From Thalassobellus sediminis (GTDB taxonomy: Bacteria; Bacteroidota; Bacteroidia; Flavobacteriales; Flavobacteriaceae), in NCBI RefSeq assembly GCF_044386045.1, contig NZ_JBISCD010000040.1:1240001-1304000 (forward strand): DNA of 64,000 nt, given 5' to 3'. The notes beneath the pieces were generated by a model, which saw only the letters and a list, made by a program, of their open reading frames with translations, ran no database searches and was not told the origin of the DNA. Numbering within the stretch: the first letter of the stretch is position 1; each line of letters starts with the position of its first letter. This document shows positions 17,748 through 27,511 of the stretch, piece by piece. A program made the translations under genes and the position numbers.

Positions 17748-18971
17748 ATGCATATTACACTTCAAAAATCTAAAATTGCAAAGCAATCTTCAGTAAAAAT
17801 AACAGGTTCTAAAAGCGAATCTAACAGATTATTATTGTTACAAGCACTATATCCAGAGTTTGAACTAGCAAACGTTTCAAATTCAGATGATAGTTGTTTA
17901 ATGATAGATGCTTTGGCATCATCGACAGAGATTGTCGATATACATCACGCAGGAACTGCTATGCGTTTTTTAACAGCTTATTTTTCTATTCAAGAAGGTA
18001 GAGAAACTATTCTTACGGGTTCAAAGCGTATGAAAGAGCGTCCTATTAAAATTTTAGCAGAAGCACTTCAAGATTTAGGAGCAGAAATAAGTTATGTAGA
18101 AAACGAAGGTTTTCCTCCCATAAAAATTAAAGGAAAAAAGTTAACCAAGCATCAAGTTGCTTTAAAAGCGAATGTAAGTAGTCAGTATATTTCTGCCTTA
18201 TTATTAATAGCTTCAAAACTAGAAAATGGTTTACAATTAACTTTAGAAGGTGAGATTACATCGGTTCCTTATATAAACATGACTTTGAGTTTGTTAGATG
18301 AAATAGGTGTAGAGTCTTCATTTATAGGTAATGTAATTACTGTTAAACCAAATACTAAAAAGTTAACACCAAAAACTTTAACAGTAGAATCAGATTGGTC
18401 ATCGGCTTCGTATTATTTTAGTTTAGCGGCTTTAAGTGAAGTAGGAACAGAAATAACTTTAAGTGCTTATAAAGAAAACTCATTACAAGGGGATTCTGTT
18501 TTGGTAGATATATACAAACATTTTGGAGTAATTAGTGTTTTTAATGGCAATTCGGTAACACTTAAAAAAGTAGCTTCTAACTTAGAACCATTAGAGTTAG
18601 ACTTAAAAAATGCTCCAGATATTGCGCAAACTATCGCTATTACTTGTTTTGCTTTGGGCATTTCTTGCGATTTAATAGGTTTACATACTTTAAAAATTAA
18701 AGAAACTGATAGACTTGTTGCATTAAAAACTGAGATTGAAAAATTAGGAGGCAACGTAACTATTACTGATAAATCGTTGCATCTTAAAGATTCAAAAAGC
18801 ATAAAGGAATTAGTGTCTATTGCAACATACAACGACCATAGAATGGCTATGGCATTTGCACCTTTAGCTCTTAGAGTGCCAATAATTATTGAAGATGCAG
18901 CCGTTGTTTCTAAGTCATATCCAACATTTTGGGATGATCTAAAATCAATTGGATTTCAAATAACTAAATAA
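17748..18971 (+). CDS. aroA: 3-phosphoshikimate 1-carboxyvinyltransferase (EPSP synthase)
   Basis: The sixth shikimate step, adding enolpyruvyl to shikimate-3-phosphate. 407 residues. Recognisable features are SKSESNRLLLLQALYP near 22, HAGTAMRFLTAYF near 66, RPIKILAEALQDLGA near 96, KETDRLVALKTEI near 320, and NDHRMAMAFAPLAL near 361. It is slightly shorter than the usual 425-430 residues, as is common in Bacteroidota. It supplies chorismate for the aromatic operon 9 kb upstream but is not under that attenuator. Confidence 0.95.
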   Translation: MHITLQKSKIAKQSSVKITGSKSESNRLLLLQALYPEFELANVSNSDDSCLMIDALASSTEIVDIHHAGTAMRFLTAYFSIQEGRETILTGSKRMKERPIKILAEALQDLGAEISYVENEGFPPIKIKGKKLTKHQVALKANVSSQYISALLLIASKLENGLQLTLEGEITSVPYINMTLSLLDEIGVESSFIGNVITVKPNTKKLTPKTLTVESDWSSASYYFSLAALSEVGTEITLSAYKENSLQGDSVLVDIYKHFGVISVFNGNSVTLKKVASNLEPLELDLKNAPDIAQTIAITCFALGISCDLIGLHTLKIKETDRLVALKTEIEKLGGNVTITDKSLHLKDSKSIKELVSIATYNDHRMAMAFAPLALRVPIIIEDAAVVSKSYPTFWDDLKSIGFQITK

Positions 18972-18986
18972 TAATCACTCATTTAC

Positions 18987-19018
18987 TTGACAAGGCCTAT
19001 TTTCAGATTGTATATTTG
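18987..19018 (+). promoter_or_regulatory. Bacteroidota promoter upstream of queA
   Basis: A -33 type TTG (18987-18989) and a perfect -7 element TATATTTG (19011-19018), 21 nt apart, then a leader of about 120 nt before queA. The leader is AT-rich and I see no recognisable riboswitch in it. Confidence 0.65.
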
Positions 19019-19145
19019 CAGCCTTTCAAAAACTAAAATAAACAATTTCAAGTAGAAGAATATTTAGATAGTTAAAATTTATTTTCAAACAAGATTATAA
19101 CATCTAAGGTAATATTTTACAGAAATTAAAAACTAAAAACGACAC

Positions 19146-20195
19146 ATGAAATTATCACACTTTGGCTTCAATTTACCAGATGAATTATTAGCAGAGCATC
19201 CAGCTGAAAATAGAGATGAGTCTCGCTTAATGGTTTTAAATAGAAAAGAACAAACCATAGAGCATAAAATGTTTAAAGACATTATTGACTATTTTAATGA
19301 AGATGATGTTTTAATACTTAATAACACAAAAGTTTTTCCTGCCAGATTGTATGGTAATAAAGAAAAAACAGGAGCTAGAATTGAGGTGTTTTTATTACGT
19401 GAATTAAACGAAGAACAACGTCTTTGGGATGTTTTGGTTGATCCAGCTCGTAAAATAAGAATTGGTAACAAACTATATTTTGGAGATGATGATACTTTAG
19501 TGGCAGAGGTTATCGATAATACAACTTCTAGAGGACGTACATTACGTTTTTTATATGATGGATCATATACAGAGTTCCGTAAAAAATTAACAGAGCTAGG
19601 GGAAACTCCACTTCCAAAATACATAAAAAGAGACGTAGAGCCAGAAGATGAAGAGCGTTACCAAACTATTTATGCTAAAAACGAAGGAGCTGTAGCGGCA
19701 CCAACTGCTGGACTTCATTTTTCAAAACACCTATTAAAGCGTTTAGAAATTAAAGGTGTTAATTTCGCCGAGGTAACTTTACACGTTGGTTTAGGGACTT
19801 TTAACCCTGTAGAGGTAGAAGATTTATCTAAGCATAAAATGGATAGTGAGGAGTTGAAAATTGATGAAAAAGCAGTAGAAATTGTAAATAGAGGGCTTGC
19901 AGAGAAAAGAAGAGTTTGTGCCGTTGGTACAACAGCTATGCGAGCAATAGAAAGTGCTGTGTCTTCTAATGGAAAACTAAACGAAGTTGATGGTTGGACA
20001 AATAAATTTATCTTCCCTCCTTATGATTTTAGTATTGCTAATTGTATGATTACAAATTTTCATACACCAAAATCAACATTGTTAATGATGATTTCTGCAT
20101 TTGCGGGTTACGACTTTACAAAACGTGCTTATGAAGAAGCAGTAAAAGAAGGTTACAAATTTTATAGCTATGGTGATGCCATGTTAATTATATAA
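19146..20195 (+). CDS. queA: S-adenosylmethionine:tRNA ribosyltransferase-isomerase
   Basis: Transfers and isomerises the ribosyl moiety of SAM to preQ1-tRNA, making epoxyqueuosine. The 349-residue protein starts MKLSHFGFNLPDELLAEHPA. Family motifs include NNTKVFPARLYG near 58, AAPTAGLHFS near 183, TLHVGLGTFNPVEVEDL near 205, and VGTTAMRAIESA near 260. Monocistronic, with its own promoter and a terminator directly downstream. Confidence 0.96.
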   Translation: MKLSHFGFNLPDELLAEHPAENRDESRLMVLNRKEQTIEHKMFKDIIDYFNEDDVLILNNTKVFPARLYGNKEKTGARIEVFLLRELNEEQRLWDVLVDPARKIRIGNKLYFGDDDTLVAEVIDNTTSRGRTLRFLYDGSYTEFRKKLTELGETPLPKYIKRDVEPEDEERYQTIYAKNEGAVAAPTAGLHFSKHLLKRLEIKGVNFAEVTLHVGLGTFNPVEVEDLSKHKMDSEELKIDEKAVEIVNRGLAEKRRVCAVGTTAMRAIESAVSSNGKLNEVDGWTNKFIFPPYDFSIANCMITNFHTPKSTLLMMISAFAGYDFTKRAYEEAVKEGYKFYSYGDAMLII

Positions 20196-20207
20196 ATTTT
20201 AAATGAG

Positions 20208-20231
20208 GCCTTGTTAATTCAAGGCTTTTTT
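20208..20231 (+). terminator. Intrinsic terminator after queA
   Basis: Stem GCCTTG/CAAGGC with loop TTAATT, followed by six Ts, starting 12 nt after the queA stop. The rest of the 295-nt gap to rlmN is AT-rich and holds only the rlmN promoter. Confidence 0.85.
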
Positions 20232-20475
20232 ATTGCTTTTATTTGGGTATTTCCAAAAAGAGTCGTGCTTTATTCGTGGTTTTTTATTTAAAATTAATAA
20301 ACTCATGAATATAAATATTTCGGTAGTAGATTTTTTGTGTTATAAATACAACAATACCTCAATCACTAATGCAACTCACAACTTCAATTTAAAATTCATT
20401 AAATAAAGAATTAAATAAGTAAACCTATTCAGAGAAGAGTTTCTTTCTTTGGACTATTAAGGAGGCTTTTTTTCA

Positions 20476-20483
20476 TATTTTTG
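20476..20483 (+). promoter_or_regulatory. -7 promoter element of rlmN
   Basis: TATTTTTG, an exact TAnnTTTG match ending 7 nt before the rlmN ATG, which predicts a very short or leaderless transcript. A TTTG at 20448-20451 could be the -33 element, but its 24-nt spacing is longer than usual. Confidence 0.5.
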
Positions 20484-20490
20484 CATTTCA

Positions 20491-21531
20491 ATGGATATCA
20501 AGAAAAAAGACATACGTGCATTAACCAAAGAAGAACTTAGAGACTTCTTTGAAAAACAAGGTGATAAAGCGTTTCGAGGCAATCAGGTTTACGAATGGTT
20601 GTGGCAAAAAGCAGCGCATACTTTCGAGGATATGACTAATATATCGAAAGAAACACGTCAAATGCTAGAAGATAACTTTGTTATAAATCATATCAAAGTT
20701 GATAATATGCAGCGTAGTAGCGATGGTACAGTTAAAAATGCTGTGCGTTTGCATGATGGTTTAATTGTAGAATCTGTTTTAATACCAACAAAAACTCGAA
20801 CCACAGCTTGTGTTTCTAGTCAGGTTGGTTGTAGTTTAGATTGCCGTTTTTGTGCTACTGCGCGTTTAAAACGTATGCGTAATTTAAATCCAGATGAAAT
20901 TTATGATCAAGTAGTTACTATCGATAACGAAAGTAAACTGTATCATAACCGCCCACTAAGTAATATTGTTTTTATGGGTATGGGAGAACCGCTCATGAAT
21001 TATAATAACGTTATAAAGGCTATCGATAAGATAACTTCTCCAGAAGGATTAGGGATGTCGCCAAAGCGTATAGTTGTGTCTACGTCGGGTGTTCCTAAAA
21101 TGATTAAAAAAATGGCCGATGATGATGTTAGGTTTAAACTTGCAGTATCATTACACTCGGCTATTGATGAGGTAAGAACCTCTATCATGCCTTTTAACGC
21201 TACGTTTCCATTAAAAGACTTGAGAGATGCGTTAGAATACTGGTATGCAAAAACAAAAAATAGAATTACTTACGAGTATGTTGTTTGGGATGGAATTAAC
21301 GATAAGCGAAAAGATGTCGATGCCTTAGTCGAATTTTGCAAATTTGCACCAAGTAAAGTCAATCTTATTGAGTATAATCCTATTGACGATGGCGAGTTTC
21401 AACAAGCACAATCTAAAGCCTTAGATATGTATGTTGATGTTTTAGAAAAAAATAATATTACGGTTACAGTAAGACGAAGTAGAGGAAAAGATATTGATGC
21501 CGCTTGCGGACAATTAGCTAATAAAAGTTAA
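20491..21531 (+). CDS. rlmN: 23S rRNA (adenine2503-C2)-methyltransferase / tRNA A37 C2-methyltransferase
   Basis: A radical SAM methylase modifying A2503 of 23S rRNA and A37 of some tRNAs. 346 residues. The Fe-S motif is CSLDCRFC near 115, and FMGMGEPLMNYNNV near 163 is a family hallmark. The conserved cysteine used in the methyl-transfer mechanism is near the C-terminus (AACGQL). The N-terminal helical domain has FRGNQVYEWLW. Confidence 0.96.
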   Translation: MDIKKKDIRALTKEELRDFFEKQGDKAFRGNQVYEWLWQKAAHTFEDMTNISKETRQMLEDNFVINHIKVDNMQRSSDGTVKNAVRLHDGLIVESVLIPTKTRTTACVSSQVGCSLDCRFCATARLKRMRNLNPDEIYDQVVTIDNESKLYHNRPLSNIVFMGMGEPLMNYNNVIKAIDKITSPEGLGMSPKRIVVSTSGVPKMIKKMADDDVRFKLAVSLHSAIDEVRTSIMPFNATFPLKDLRDALEYWYAKTKNRITYEYVVWDGINDKRKDVDALVEFCKFAPSKVNLIEYNPIDDGEFQQAQSKALDMYVDVLEKNNITVTVRRSRGKDIDAACGQLANKS

Positions 21532-21545
21532 ATTGTTTGCTTTTT

Positions 21546-21577
21546 GTCATTCCCGCGAAGACGTGAATCTTCGTGAG
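21546..21577. repeat. Dispersed palindromic repeat, copy 1 (diverged)
   Basis: GTCATTCCCGC followed by a loop and GTGAATCTTCGTGAG. It is an imperfect member of the same family as the repeats at 38919 and 55576 (consensus GTCATTCCTGC, then GCAGGAATCT). It lies between rlmN and the polyprenyl synthase gene. Confidence 0.5.
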
Positions 21578-21632
21578 AAATAAAACAAATTTTTTAAAAT
21601 AATTCATCTGAAATAGTATCTTTAAGTACCGA

Positions 21633-22610
21633 ATGAAAATAGTAGAACAAATAAAACAACCTATAGCTTACGAAATGGAACTTTTCGAACAAAAGTTTCA
21701 GCTGTCTATGGCTAGTAAAGTAGCATTGCTAAACAGAATAACTCATTATATGGTTAACCGTAAAGGTAAACAAATGCGTCCTATGTTTGTTTTTTTGGTT
21801 TCTAAAATGGTGTCTAATGGCGAGATAAGTGATAGAACTTATAGAGGTGCTTCGGTTATAGAATTAATACATACTGCTACTTTAGTGCATGATGATGTGG
21901 TGGACGATAGTAATATGCGTCGCGGATTCTTTTCTGTAAATGCCCTTTGGAAAAATAAAATAGCCGTTTTAATTGGCGATTATTTACTGTCTAAAGGATT
22001 GCTTTTAAGTATTGATAATAACGACTTCGACTTACTTAAAATCATTTCAATCGCGGTGCGAGAAATGAGTGAGGGCGAGTTGCTTCAAATAGAAAAAGCA
22101 CGTAAGCTTGATATTACTGAGGATATTTATTATGAAATTATCCGCCAAAAAACAGCCACTTTAATAGCTGCTTGTTGTAGTTTGGGTGCAGCGTCTGTAA
22201 AGCCAGAATCGCCAGATGTAGAAGCCATGCGAAAGTTTGGTGAGCTTATAGGAATGGCATTTCAAATAAAAGACGATTTATTTGATTATGGCGATACCCA
22301 AATAGGAAAGCCAACAGGTATAGATATTAAAGAGCAAAAAATGACCTTGCCTTTAATTCATGTATTAAATCAAGCTTCAAAGAAAGATAAAAAGTGGCTT
22401 ATAAATTCTATTAAAAATCATAATAAAGATACAAAACGGGTCAAAGAAGTGATTGCGTTTGTTAAAGATAAAGGTGGTTTAGATTATGCCATTACTAAAA
22501 TGAAACAATTTCAAACAGAAGCGTTAGAAATACTTCAGAAGTATCCAGAATCAGATTATAGAAATTCACTTGAACTTATGGTGAATTATGTCATTGATAG
22601 AAAAAAATAA
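21633..22610 (+). CDS. Polyprenyl diphosphate synthase
   Basis: A trans-prenyltransferase that extends an isoprenoid chain, most likely for the menaquinone side chain. In 325 residues the first aspartate-rich motif is HDDVVDDS near 89 and the second is KDDLFDYGD near 210; the substrate-binding GKQMRPMFVFL is near 46. The product chain length cannot be decided from sequence. In flavobacteria, MK-6 usually implies hexaprenyl to octaprenyl products. Monocistronic. Confidence 0.92.
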   Translation: MKIVEQIKQPIAYEMELFEQKFQLSMASKVALLNRITHYMVNRKGKQMRPMFVFLVSKMVSNGEISDRTYRGASVIELIHTATLVHDDVVDDSNMRRGFFSVNALWKNKIAVLIGDYLLSKGLLLSIDNNDFDLLKIISIAVREMSEGELLQIEKARKLDITEDIYYEIIRQKTATLIAACCSLGAASVKPESPDVEAMRKFGELIGMAFQIKDDLFDYGDTQIGKPTGIDIKEQKMTLPLIHVLNQASKKDKKWLINSIKNHNKDTKRVKEVIAFVKDKGGLDYAITKMKQFQTEALEILQKYPESDYRNSLELMVNYVIDRKK

Positions 22611-22725
22611 AAATGTTTTATATAGACTGTTATCTGTTTTTGTTTAATTTTTTTATCTCTAATCAGATTTAACTAGAATTTTTCAATTGATATATAGATA
22701 TTCTTTGCGTTTTAGTATTTTGAAA

Positions 22726-23160
22726 TTAGTATTGCTTTACTAATACTGGTAGAACAAAAGGAATATTAACAGGTTTTTCATTTAGAGTTCCAGGTTTCAT
22801 TATAGGAAGTTTTTTTAAATTATCCTTGAATTTTTTTCGTATATCTCGGTTAATATTTCCTTGTATCCGAACTTTTTTTGTTTTTCCCTGATAGTCAATT
22901 GTGAAAAAACATTTGACTATTTCAGTTTTTATCTCATTAGGGTTTTCAGTTTCGTCAATATTCTCTATATAATACTCCGTGTCTTCATCATTAACTAATT
23001 CGTAATCAGTGTTTTTAATTAAATGCTTTGCGATATTAGCATGAAAACACTTTTTGAGGTTTTCGTTTTCTTCACAAGAAGGAAAAATAGGCATTTCTAC
23101 ATTTTCTTGAGAAAGCATTTTAAAAGAAACAAAGAATATAATTAAAAGTGTTTTTTTCAT
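22726..23160 (-). CDS. Exported TonB-C-like protein
   Basis: About 144 residues from the preferred start ATG 23160 (MKKTLLIIFFVSFKMLSQ, a signal peptide); an upstream in-frame ATG at 23178 adds only MSLSAI. The mature part begins MPIFPSCEENENLKKCF, like the (F)PxCE...KKCF motif of the flavobacterial TonB-C family. It ends with a proline-rich strand (NEKPVNIPFVLPVLVKQY) as TonB C-terminal domains do. The TonB transmembrane anchor and proline-rich linker are missing, so it is not a canonical energy transducer. Its function is unknown, probably periplasmic. Confidence 0.65.
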   Translation of the reverse strand: MKKTLLIIFFVSFKMLSQENVEMPIFPSCEENENLKKCFHANIAKHLIKNTDYELVNDEDTEYYIENIDETENPNEIKTEIVKCFFTIDYQGKTKKVRIQGNINRDIRKKFKDNLKKLPIMKPGTLNEKPVNIPFVLPVLVKQY

Positions 23161-23292
23161 AATTGCAGATAATGACATTGATGTGAAATAGGTTCAATGT
23201 TTTATATTTAATATAATACGAATTTAGCTAAAATTTCAGACGAAGTTAAGTTGTTGAAAGAGGAATAGCTAATTGTAGATAAGTGTTTTAAA

Positions 23293-24240
23293 TTACTGCT
23301 GTTGCTGTATTTGCTGAATAAGTTCTAAGTTTCGTTTATAACTATTGTCGGTTTTTGTAGCTGTAGTTAATTCTGGTGAAGAATCTTTAGGGATTTTTGA
23401 TGTTTTTACTTCAACAGTTACTTGCATTTGTGCTTCACCTGTGCCTTTAAAAACACCTTTTACAGGAGAACAATCGTTGTAATCTCTACCAATTGCTAGT
23501 CTAACATGGTTTTCGTTTGCTATGGTATTATTTGTTGGGTCTATACCAAGCCATCCGTAAAACGGAATATAGGCTTCAATCCATGCATGGGTAGCTCCTT
23601 CTCCTCTTGTTATATCATCACTTGGGCAAATATAACCACTAACATAACGCGCAGGAATACCAAGTGTTCTAAGCATCTGTAAAAGTACATTTGTAAAATC
23701 TTGACAAACACCTGCTTTTAATTGCCAAACATCATCTAGCGGAGTATTAACATCTGTAATACCTTGAATGTATTTAAAGTTCTCATAAATATATTGAGAA
23801 ATTTCAAGTGCGGCTTTATAGGGTGTTTTTGTAACAAGGTTTTTTTCTGCAATTAAGTCGTCTATATCTTGACTGCCATTAAATGGTTTGTGTCTTAAAA
23901 AGTCAATAAAATCTATATTGTATTTTGTTGATTTTAGTTCATCCCACTGTTTTTCTACTTCAATAGTATCTTCAGGAAATAACTTATTATAAGTTATAAC
24001 TTCTATTTCAGAAGTAATGTTTAATTCATGATGTGGGTCGGTAACCATAAAAGTTCCAACTCTGTTATTAAAAGCATCAGTAAACGATTCTATATACGGA
24101 TTGTTGGTAATAGATATTAAATGCGATGCTACTTTTTGGTAATCATCATTAATAGGGTGTAATCTAGTAAGTGTTGCGCCATCAATTATAGCATCACTAT
24201 ACGTATATTTTGTGATATGTTTAATAAAAAAGGTAGCCAT
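23293..24240 (-). CDS. Transglutaminase-like protein of the alpha-E/ATP-grasp operon
   Basis: 315 residues with an N-terminal bacterial transglutaminase-like beta domain (about 1-100) and then a transglutaminase core. The complete triad is visible: Cys in KAGVCQDFTNVLLQMLR (near 180), His in ATHAWIEAYIP (near 216) and Asp in WLGIDPTNN (near 231). No signal peptide, so cytoplasmic. Expected to cleave or form amide bonds. Third gene of a minus-strand operon (ATP-grasp, alpha-E, transglutaminase) with spacings of 15 and 10 nt. This set is known from comparative genomics as a candidate peptide-ligation system but has no settled biochemical function. Confidence 0.88.
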   Translation of the reverse strand: MATFFIKHITKYTYSDAIIDGATLTRLHPINDDYQKVASHLISITNNPYIESFTDAFNNRVGTFMVTDPHHELNITSEIEVITYNKLFPEDTIEVEKQWDELKSTKYNIDFIDFLRHKPFNGSQDIDDLIAEKNLVTKTPYKAALEISQYIYENFKYIQGITDVNTPLDDVWQLKAGVCQDFTNVLLQMLRTLGIPARYVSGYICPSDDITRGEGATHAWIEAYIPFYGWLGIDPTNNTIANENHVRLAIGRDYNDCSPVKGVFKGTGEAQMQVTVEVKTSKIPKDSSPELTTATKTDNSYKRNLELIQQIQQQQ

Positions 24241-24250
24241 AAATTAAAGA

Positions 24251-25177
24251 TTAATTGTTTTGTGAAAAGTAAACGGCATTAATATTCAATGAAATATTTC
24301 TAATGTCTTCTTTAATATCATAAATAAAATTATGTAAACCTTGAGTTTTTATATTTTCAATGGTTGTATACTTGATGGTGCTTTCAAGTTTTCCTAATAA
24401 AAATTCAATATTATTTCTTTCTAGTTGATTGCTCTCAATAAGCTGATTAATATGTCGGCTTAATTTATTAATACAGTAATACACCGATCTAGGGAATAAC
24501 TTATCCTGAAAAACCATGCTTATTACATGCTCTTCTGTAAAAGTAGATTTATGTGTTTTTAAATATAATTGATAACCACCAATAGATAATAATAGGTTTT
24601 TCCAATAGAAACTTTTCTCTAAGTCGTCTGATGTATTTCCAATGTCGTACAGTTTAAGTGATGTAAAATCGGAAATAAGAATAACACGTTCTAAAAATTT
24701 ACCAACATTCATAAAATAATACGATGGACCACGTTCTTGAGTATTATCGGCAGTTCCGTAGTAAATTAAATGGTGTTTTCTTAAATCTTCTAAAAACTGT
24801 ATAGGATCTTCTTCTCTTAACTTTTTTGGTAAATCTTTATTTGTAAGGTATAGATAATAATTATTAATACACAACCATAATTCTCTAGATATATGCTCTT
24901 GAACACTTCTGGCATTTTCTCTAGCTTTGGTAACTATATTTAAAATAGAGTTAGAGTTGCTAGTATTAAAGACCATAAAATCGATACATTCTATAGCATC
25001 TTCTGTGTAAAATTGATTCTCAGGAGGTGTGAAATTTTTAATAATTGGTGTCCAAGAAAATAGTTCGGGAGAGTCTTGATTGGCATAAAAATTTACATGT
25101 AGTAAATTTAAAATACCATTACCGCGTTCCATATATCTATCTAACCAAATAAGATTATTTGCTACTCTACTTAACAT
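24251..25177 (-). CDS. Alpha-E domain protein
   Basis: 308 residues, all-helical, starting MLSRVANNLIWLDRYMERG, the hallmark N-terminus of the alpha-E family. Alpha-E proteins occur almost only beside a circularly permuted ATP-grasp protein and a transglutaminase, as here. The molecular function is unknown; a scaffold or carrier role for the ATP-grasp product has been suggested. No signal peptide or membrane segment. Confidence 0.88.
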   Translation of the reverse strand: MLSRVANNLIWLDRYMERGNGILNLLHVNFYANQDSPELFSWTPIIKNFTPPENQFYTEDAIECIDFMVFNTSNSNSILNIVTKARENARSVQEHISRELWLCINNYYLYLTNKDLPKKLREEDPIQFLEDLRKHHLIYYGTADNTQERGPSYYFMNVGKFLERVILISDFTSLKLYDIGNTSDDLEKSFYWKNLLLSIGGYQLYLKTHKSTFTEEHVISMVFQDKLFPRSVYYCINKLSRHINQLIESNQLERNNIEFLLGKLESTIKYTTIENIKTQGLHNFIYDIKEDIRNISLNINAVYFSQNN

Positions 25178-25192
25178 GTTTTTTGTTTTATA

Positions 25193-26635
25193 TTATTGAA
25201 TAACCCATGTGTCTTTACTACCACCACCTTGAGAACTATTTACAACTAACGATCCTTTTTTTAATGCGACTCTAGTTAGTCCTCCAGGACATATATCTAT
25301 ACCATCGCGACCAGATAGTGCAAATGGTCTTAAGTCTATACATCTAGGAGATAATTTACCGTCAATATAGCAAGGAGCTGTAGAAAGTCTTAAAATGGGT
25401 TGTGCTATAAAGTTATCTGGCTTTTTCTTGACATTTTTTATGTAATCTTCAATTTCGTCATCTGAAGCTTCATGTCCCATAAGCATACCATATCCACCAC
25501 TACCATCGGTTTTTTTAATAACCATGTCTTTTATGTTTTTAATAACATGTTCCAACTCGTCTGGTCTTCCTAATTGGTAGGTTTCTATGTTTTTTAATAT
25601 AGGTTCTTCGTCTAAATAATATTTAATCATGTCTGGCACATAAATGTAAATAGCTTTATCATCTGCAATACCAGTTCCTGGAGCATTTACAATATTTACA
25701 TTCCCTTTTCGGTAAACAGCCATAATACCAGCAACACCTAAAACACTTTCAGCATTAAATTCTAGCGGATCTAAAAAATCATCATCAACACGTCTGTATA
25801 TTACATCAACTTGTTTTAAACCATTAGTGGTTTTCATATAAACAAAGTGGTTTTTAACAACTAAGTCGCTTCCTTCTACTAAATCAATTCCCATTAATCT
25901 AGCTAGTGTTGTGTGTTCGTAATATGCCGAGTTGTAAATACCAGGAGTAAGTAAAACAATATTAGGATTAGATATGTTTGAAAGCTCTTTAAGCTTTTTA
26001 TGTAGCATGTTTGGATAGTTAGACACCGACCTTACATTGTTTTTAGGTAGAATACCAGGGAATAATCGTTTGGATATTTCTCTGTTTTCAAGCATGTAAC
26101 TTACTCCAGAAGGAGTTCTTAAATTATCTTCAAGTACATAAAATTCGCCATCATTGTTTCTAATTAAATCAACACCAGATATTTGTATGTAAACATCATG
26201 TGGTACTTTTACGCCTTTCATTTCGCGTAAAAAATTAGGGCAAGAATAAATTAATTCTGCAGGAATGATACCATCTTTTAAAATAAACTGTTCGTTATAA
26301 ATGTCTTTAATAAACAGATTTAAAGCTTTTAGCCTTTGTTTAATACCGCTTTCAATTTTACTCCATTCTGAAGCAGTAATAATTCTTGGTACAATATCAA
26401 ACGGGAATATTTTTTCAATACCTTCATTGTCGTTATAAACGGTAAAGGTTACACCCTGACTCATAAATAGGTGTTTGGATAAATCTTCTTTTTTAGTCAG
26501 TTTTTCAGGAGAAGTCTTTTCTAAATATTTTATAAATGCTTCGTATTGTGTCCTAAAATCTGCATTGTCATTGTACATTTCGTCCCAAGTTTTTGGAAGC
26601 TTGTCATATGATGAAAAAAGATGATTATTGTCCAT
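25193..26635 (-). CDS. Circularly permuted ATP-grasp type 2 protein
   Basis: 480 residues. The N-terminal part has VYIQISGVDLIRNNDGEFYV near 146 and EDNLRTPSGVSYMLENR near 168, followed by KKTDGSGGYGMLMG near 372, all typical of the CP_ATPgrasp_2 family. ATP-grasp enzymes form amide bonds by way of acyl phosphates, so this is the likely ligase of the operon. Substrates are unknown. First gene of the three-gene minus-strand operon. Upstream (26636-26929) lies an AT-rich divergent intergenic region shared with the ECF sigma gene. Confidence 0.88.
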   Translation of the reverse strand: MDNNHLFSSYDKLPKTWDEMYNDNADFRTQYEAFIKYLEKTSPEKLTKKEDLSKHLFMSQGVTFTVYNDNEGIEKIFPFDIVPRIITASEWSKIESGIKQRLKALNLFIKDIYNEQFILKDGIIPAELIYSCPNFLREMKGVKVPHDVYIQISGVDLIRNNDGEFYVLEDNLRTPSGVSYMLENREISKRLFPGILPKNNVRSVSNYPNMLHKKLKELSNISNPNIVLLTPGIYNSAYYEHTTLARLMGIDLVEGSDLVVKNHFVYMKTTNGLKQVDVIYRRVDDDFLDPLEFNAESVLGVAGIMAVYRKGNVNIVNAPGTGIADDKAIYIYVPDMIKYYLDEEPILKNIETYQLGRPDELEHVIKNIKDMVIKKTDGSGGYGMLMGHEASDDEIEDYIKNVKKKPDNFIAQPILRLSTAPCYIDGKLSPRCIDLRPFALSGRDGIDICPGGLTRVALKKGSLVVNSSQGGGSKDTWVIQ

Positions 26636-26929
26636 AGGCTATAGAGTATTTACCCAAATATAGTTAATTGGTAAATTATTTTCAGTCATTCAAAGGTATA
26701 AGTGAATAAAATTTAACATTTATTTAAAATTGATAAAAAATCAATAGTTTTTTAATAATGATTGCATTTTTTGAATATCTAAATTATTAGATAAATAATT
26801 GATAGAATAAGGTGTTATGTAATTATTGTTTACTCTTTTATATCTTTAAGCATACATTAGTTTTAAAAATTATTAACCTTTTGGGCAACCATTTGTATAG
26901 TATTTGCGTCTTTATAAATAGAAAGCAAA

Positions 26930-27511
26930 ATGACATCATTTTTGAAAGTTATTCAACTCCATAAAAACGAATTGGCACTTATAAAAAAAGCGTTGAAAAA
27001 TAATCGTGAAGCACAACATGTGTTATTCGAAATGCATGCTCCAAAAATGTTGAGCGTTTGTAGGTATTATGTTAAGGATATGCAATATGCTGAAGATGTT
27101 ATGTTGAAAGGTTTTTTTAAAGTGTTTTCTAATTTAAAAAAATTTAAAAATGAAGGCAGCTTTGAAGGTTGGATACGTAAAATTATGGTTAGAGAAGCCA
27201 TTTCGTTTTTAAGACAGCAAAAGAATGTTGAGTTTTCTATAGAAGACAATGTGATTAATAACGATTCATATGCGAATGATATAATTACAAATGTTGAAGT
27301 AGAAGAAATACAACAATTAATAGATGCGCTTCCTGAAGGTTATAGAATGGTATTTGTTATGTATGCAATTGAAGGTTATAAGCATCATGAAATTTCAGAG
27401 TTGTTAAATATTAATGAAGGCACATCAAAATCGCAATTATTTAAAGCACGAAAAATGCTTCAAGAAAAATTAAGAAAATTAAATAAAATAGCAAGCTATG
27501 GCACCAATTAA
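26930..27511 (+). CDS. ECF-family RNA polymerase sigma factor
   Basis: 193 residues. Region 2 covers about 23-95 (ALFEMHAPKM-like HVLFEMHAPKMLSVCRYYV, then AEDVMLKGFFKVFSNLKKF) and region 4 about 135-185 (LPEGYRMVFVMYAIEGYKHH, then LNINEGTSKSQLFKARKML). It directs RNA polymerase to alternative promoters. The stop lies 14 nt inside the next gene, which looks like its anti-sigma factor. A candidate promoter is TTTG at 26880 with TAGTATTTG at 26898. The regulon is unknown; autoregulation of this three-gene unit is likely but not shown. Confidence 0.92.
   Translation: MTSFLKVIQLHKNELALIKKALKNNREAQHVLFEMHAPKMLSVCRYYVKDMQYAEDVMLKGFFKVFSNLKKFKNEGSFEGWIRKIMVREAISFLRQQKNVEFSIEDNVINNDSYANDIITNVEVEEIQQLIDALPEGYRMVFVMYAIEGYKHHEISELLNINEGTSKSQLFKARKMLQEKLRKLNKIASYGTN

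Noticed and set aside
19019..19145. preQ1 riboswitch in the queA leader
   Set aside because: The leader lacks a C-rich loop and an A-rich tail that pair in the preQ1 fold; it is simply AT-rich.
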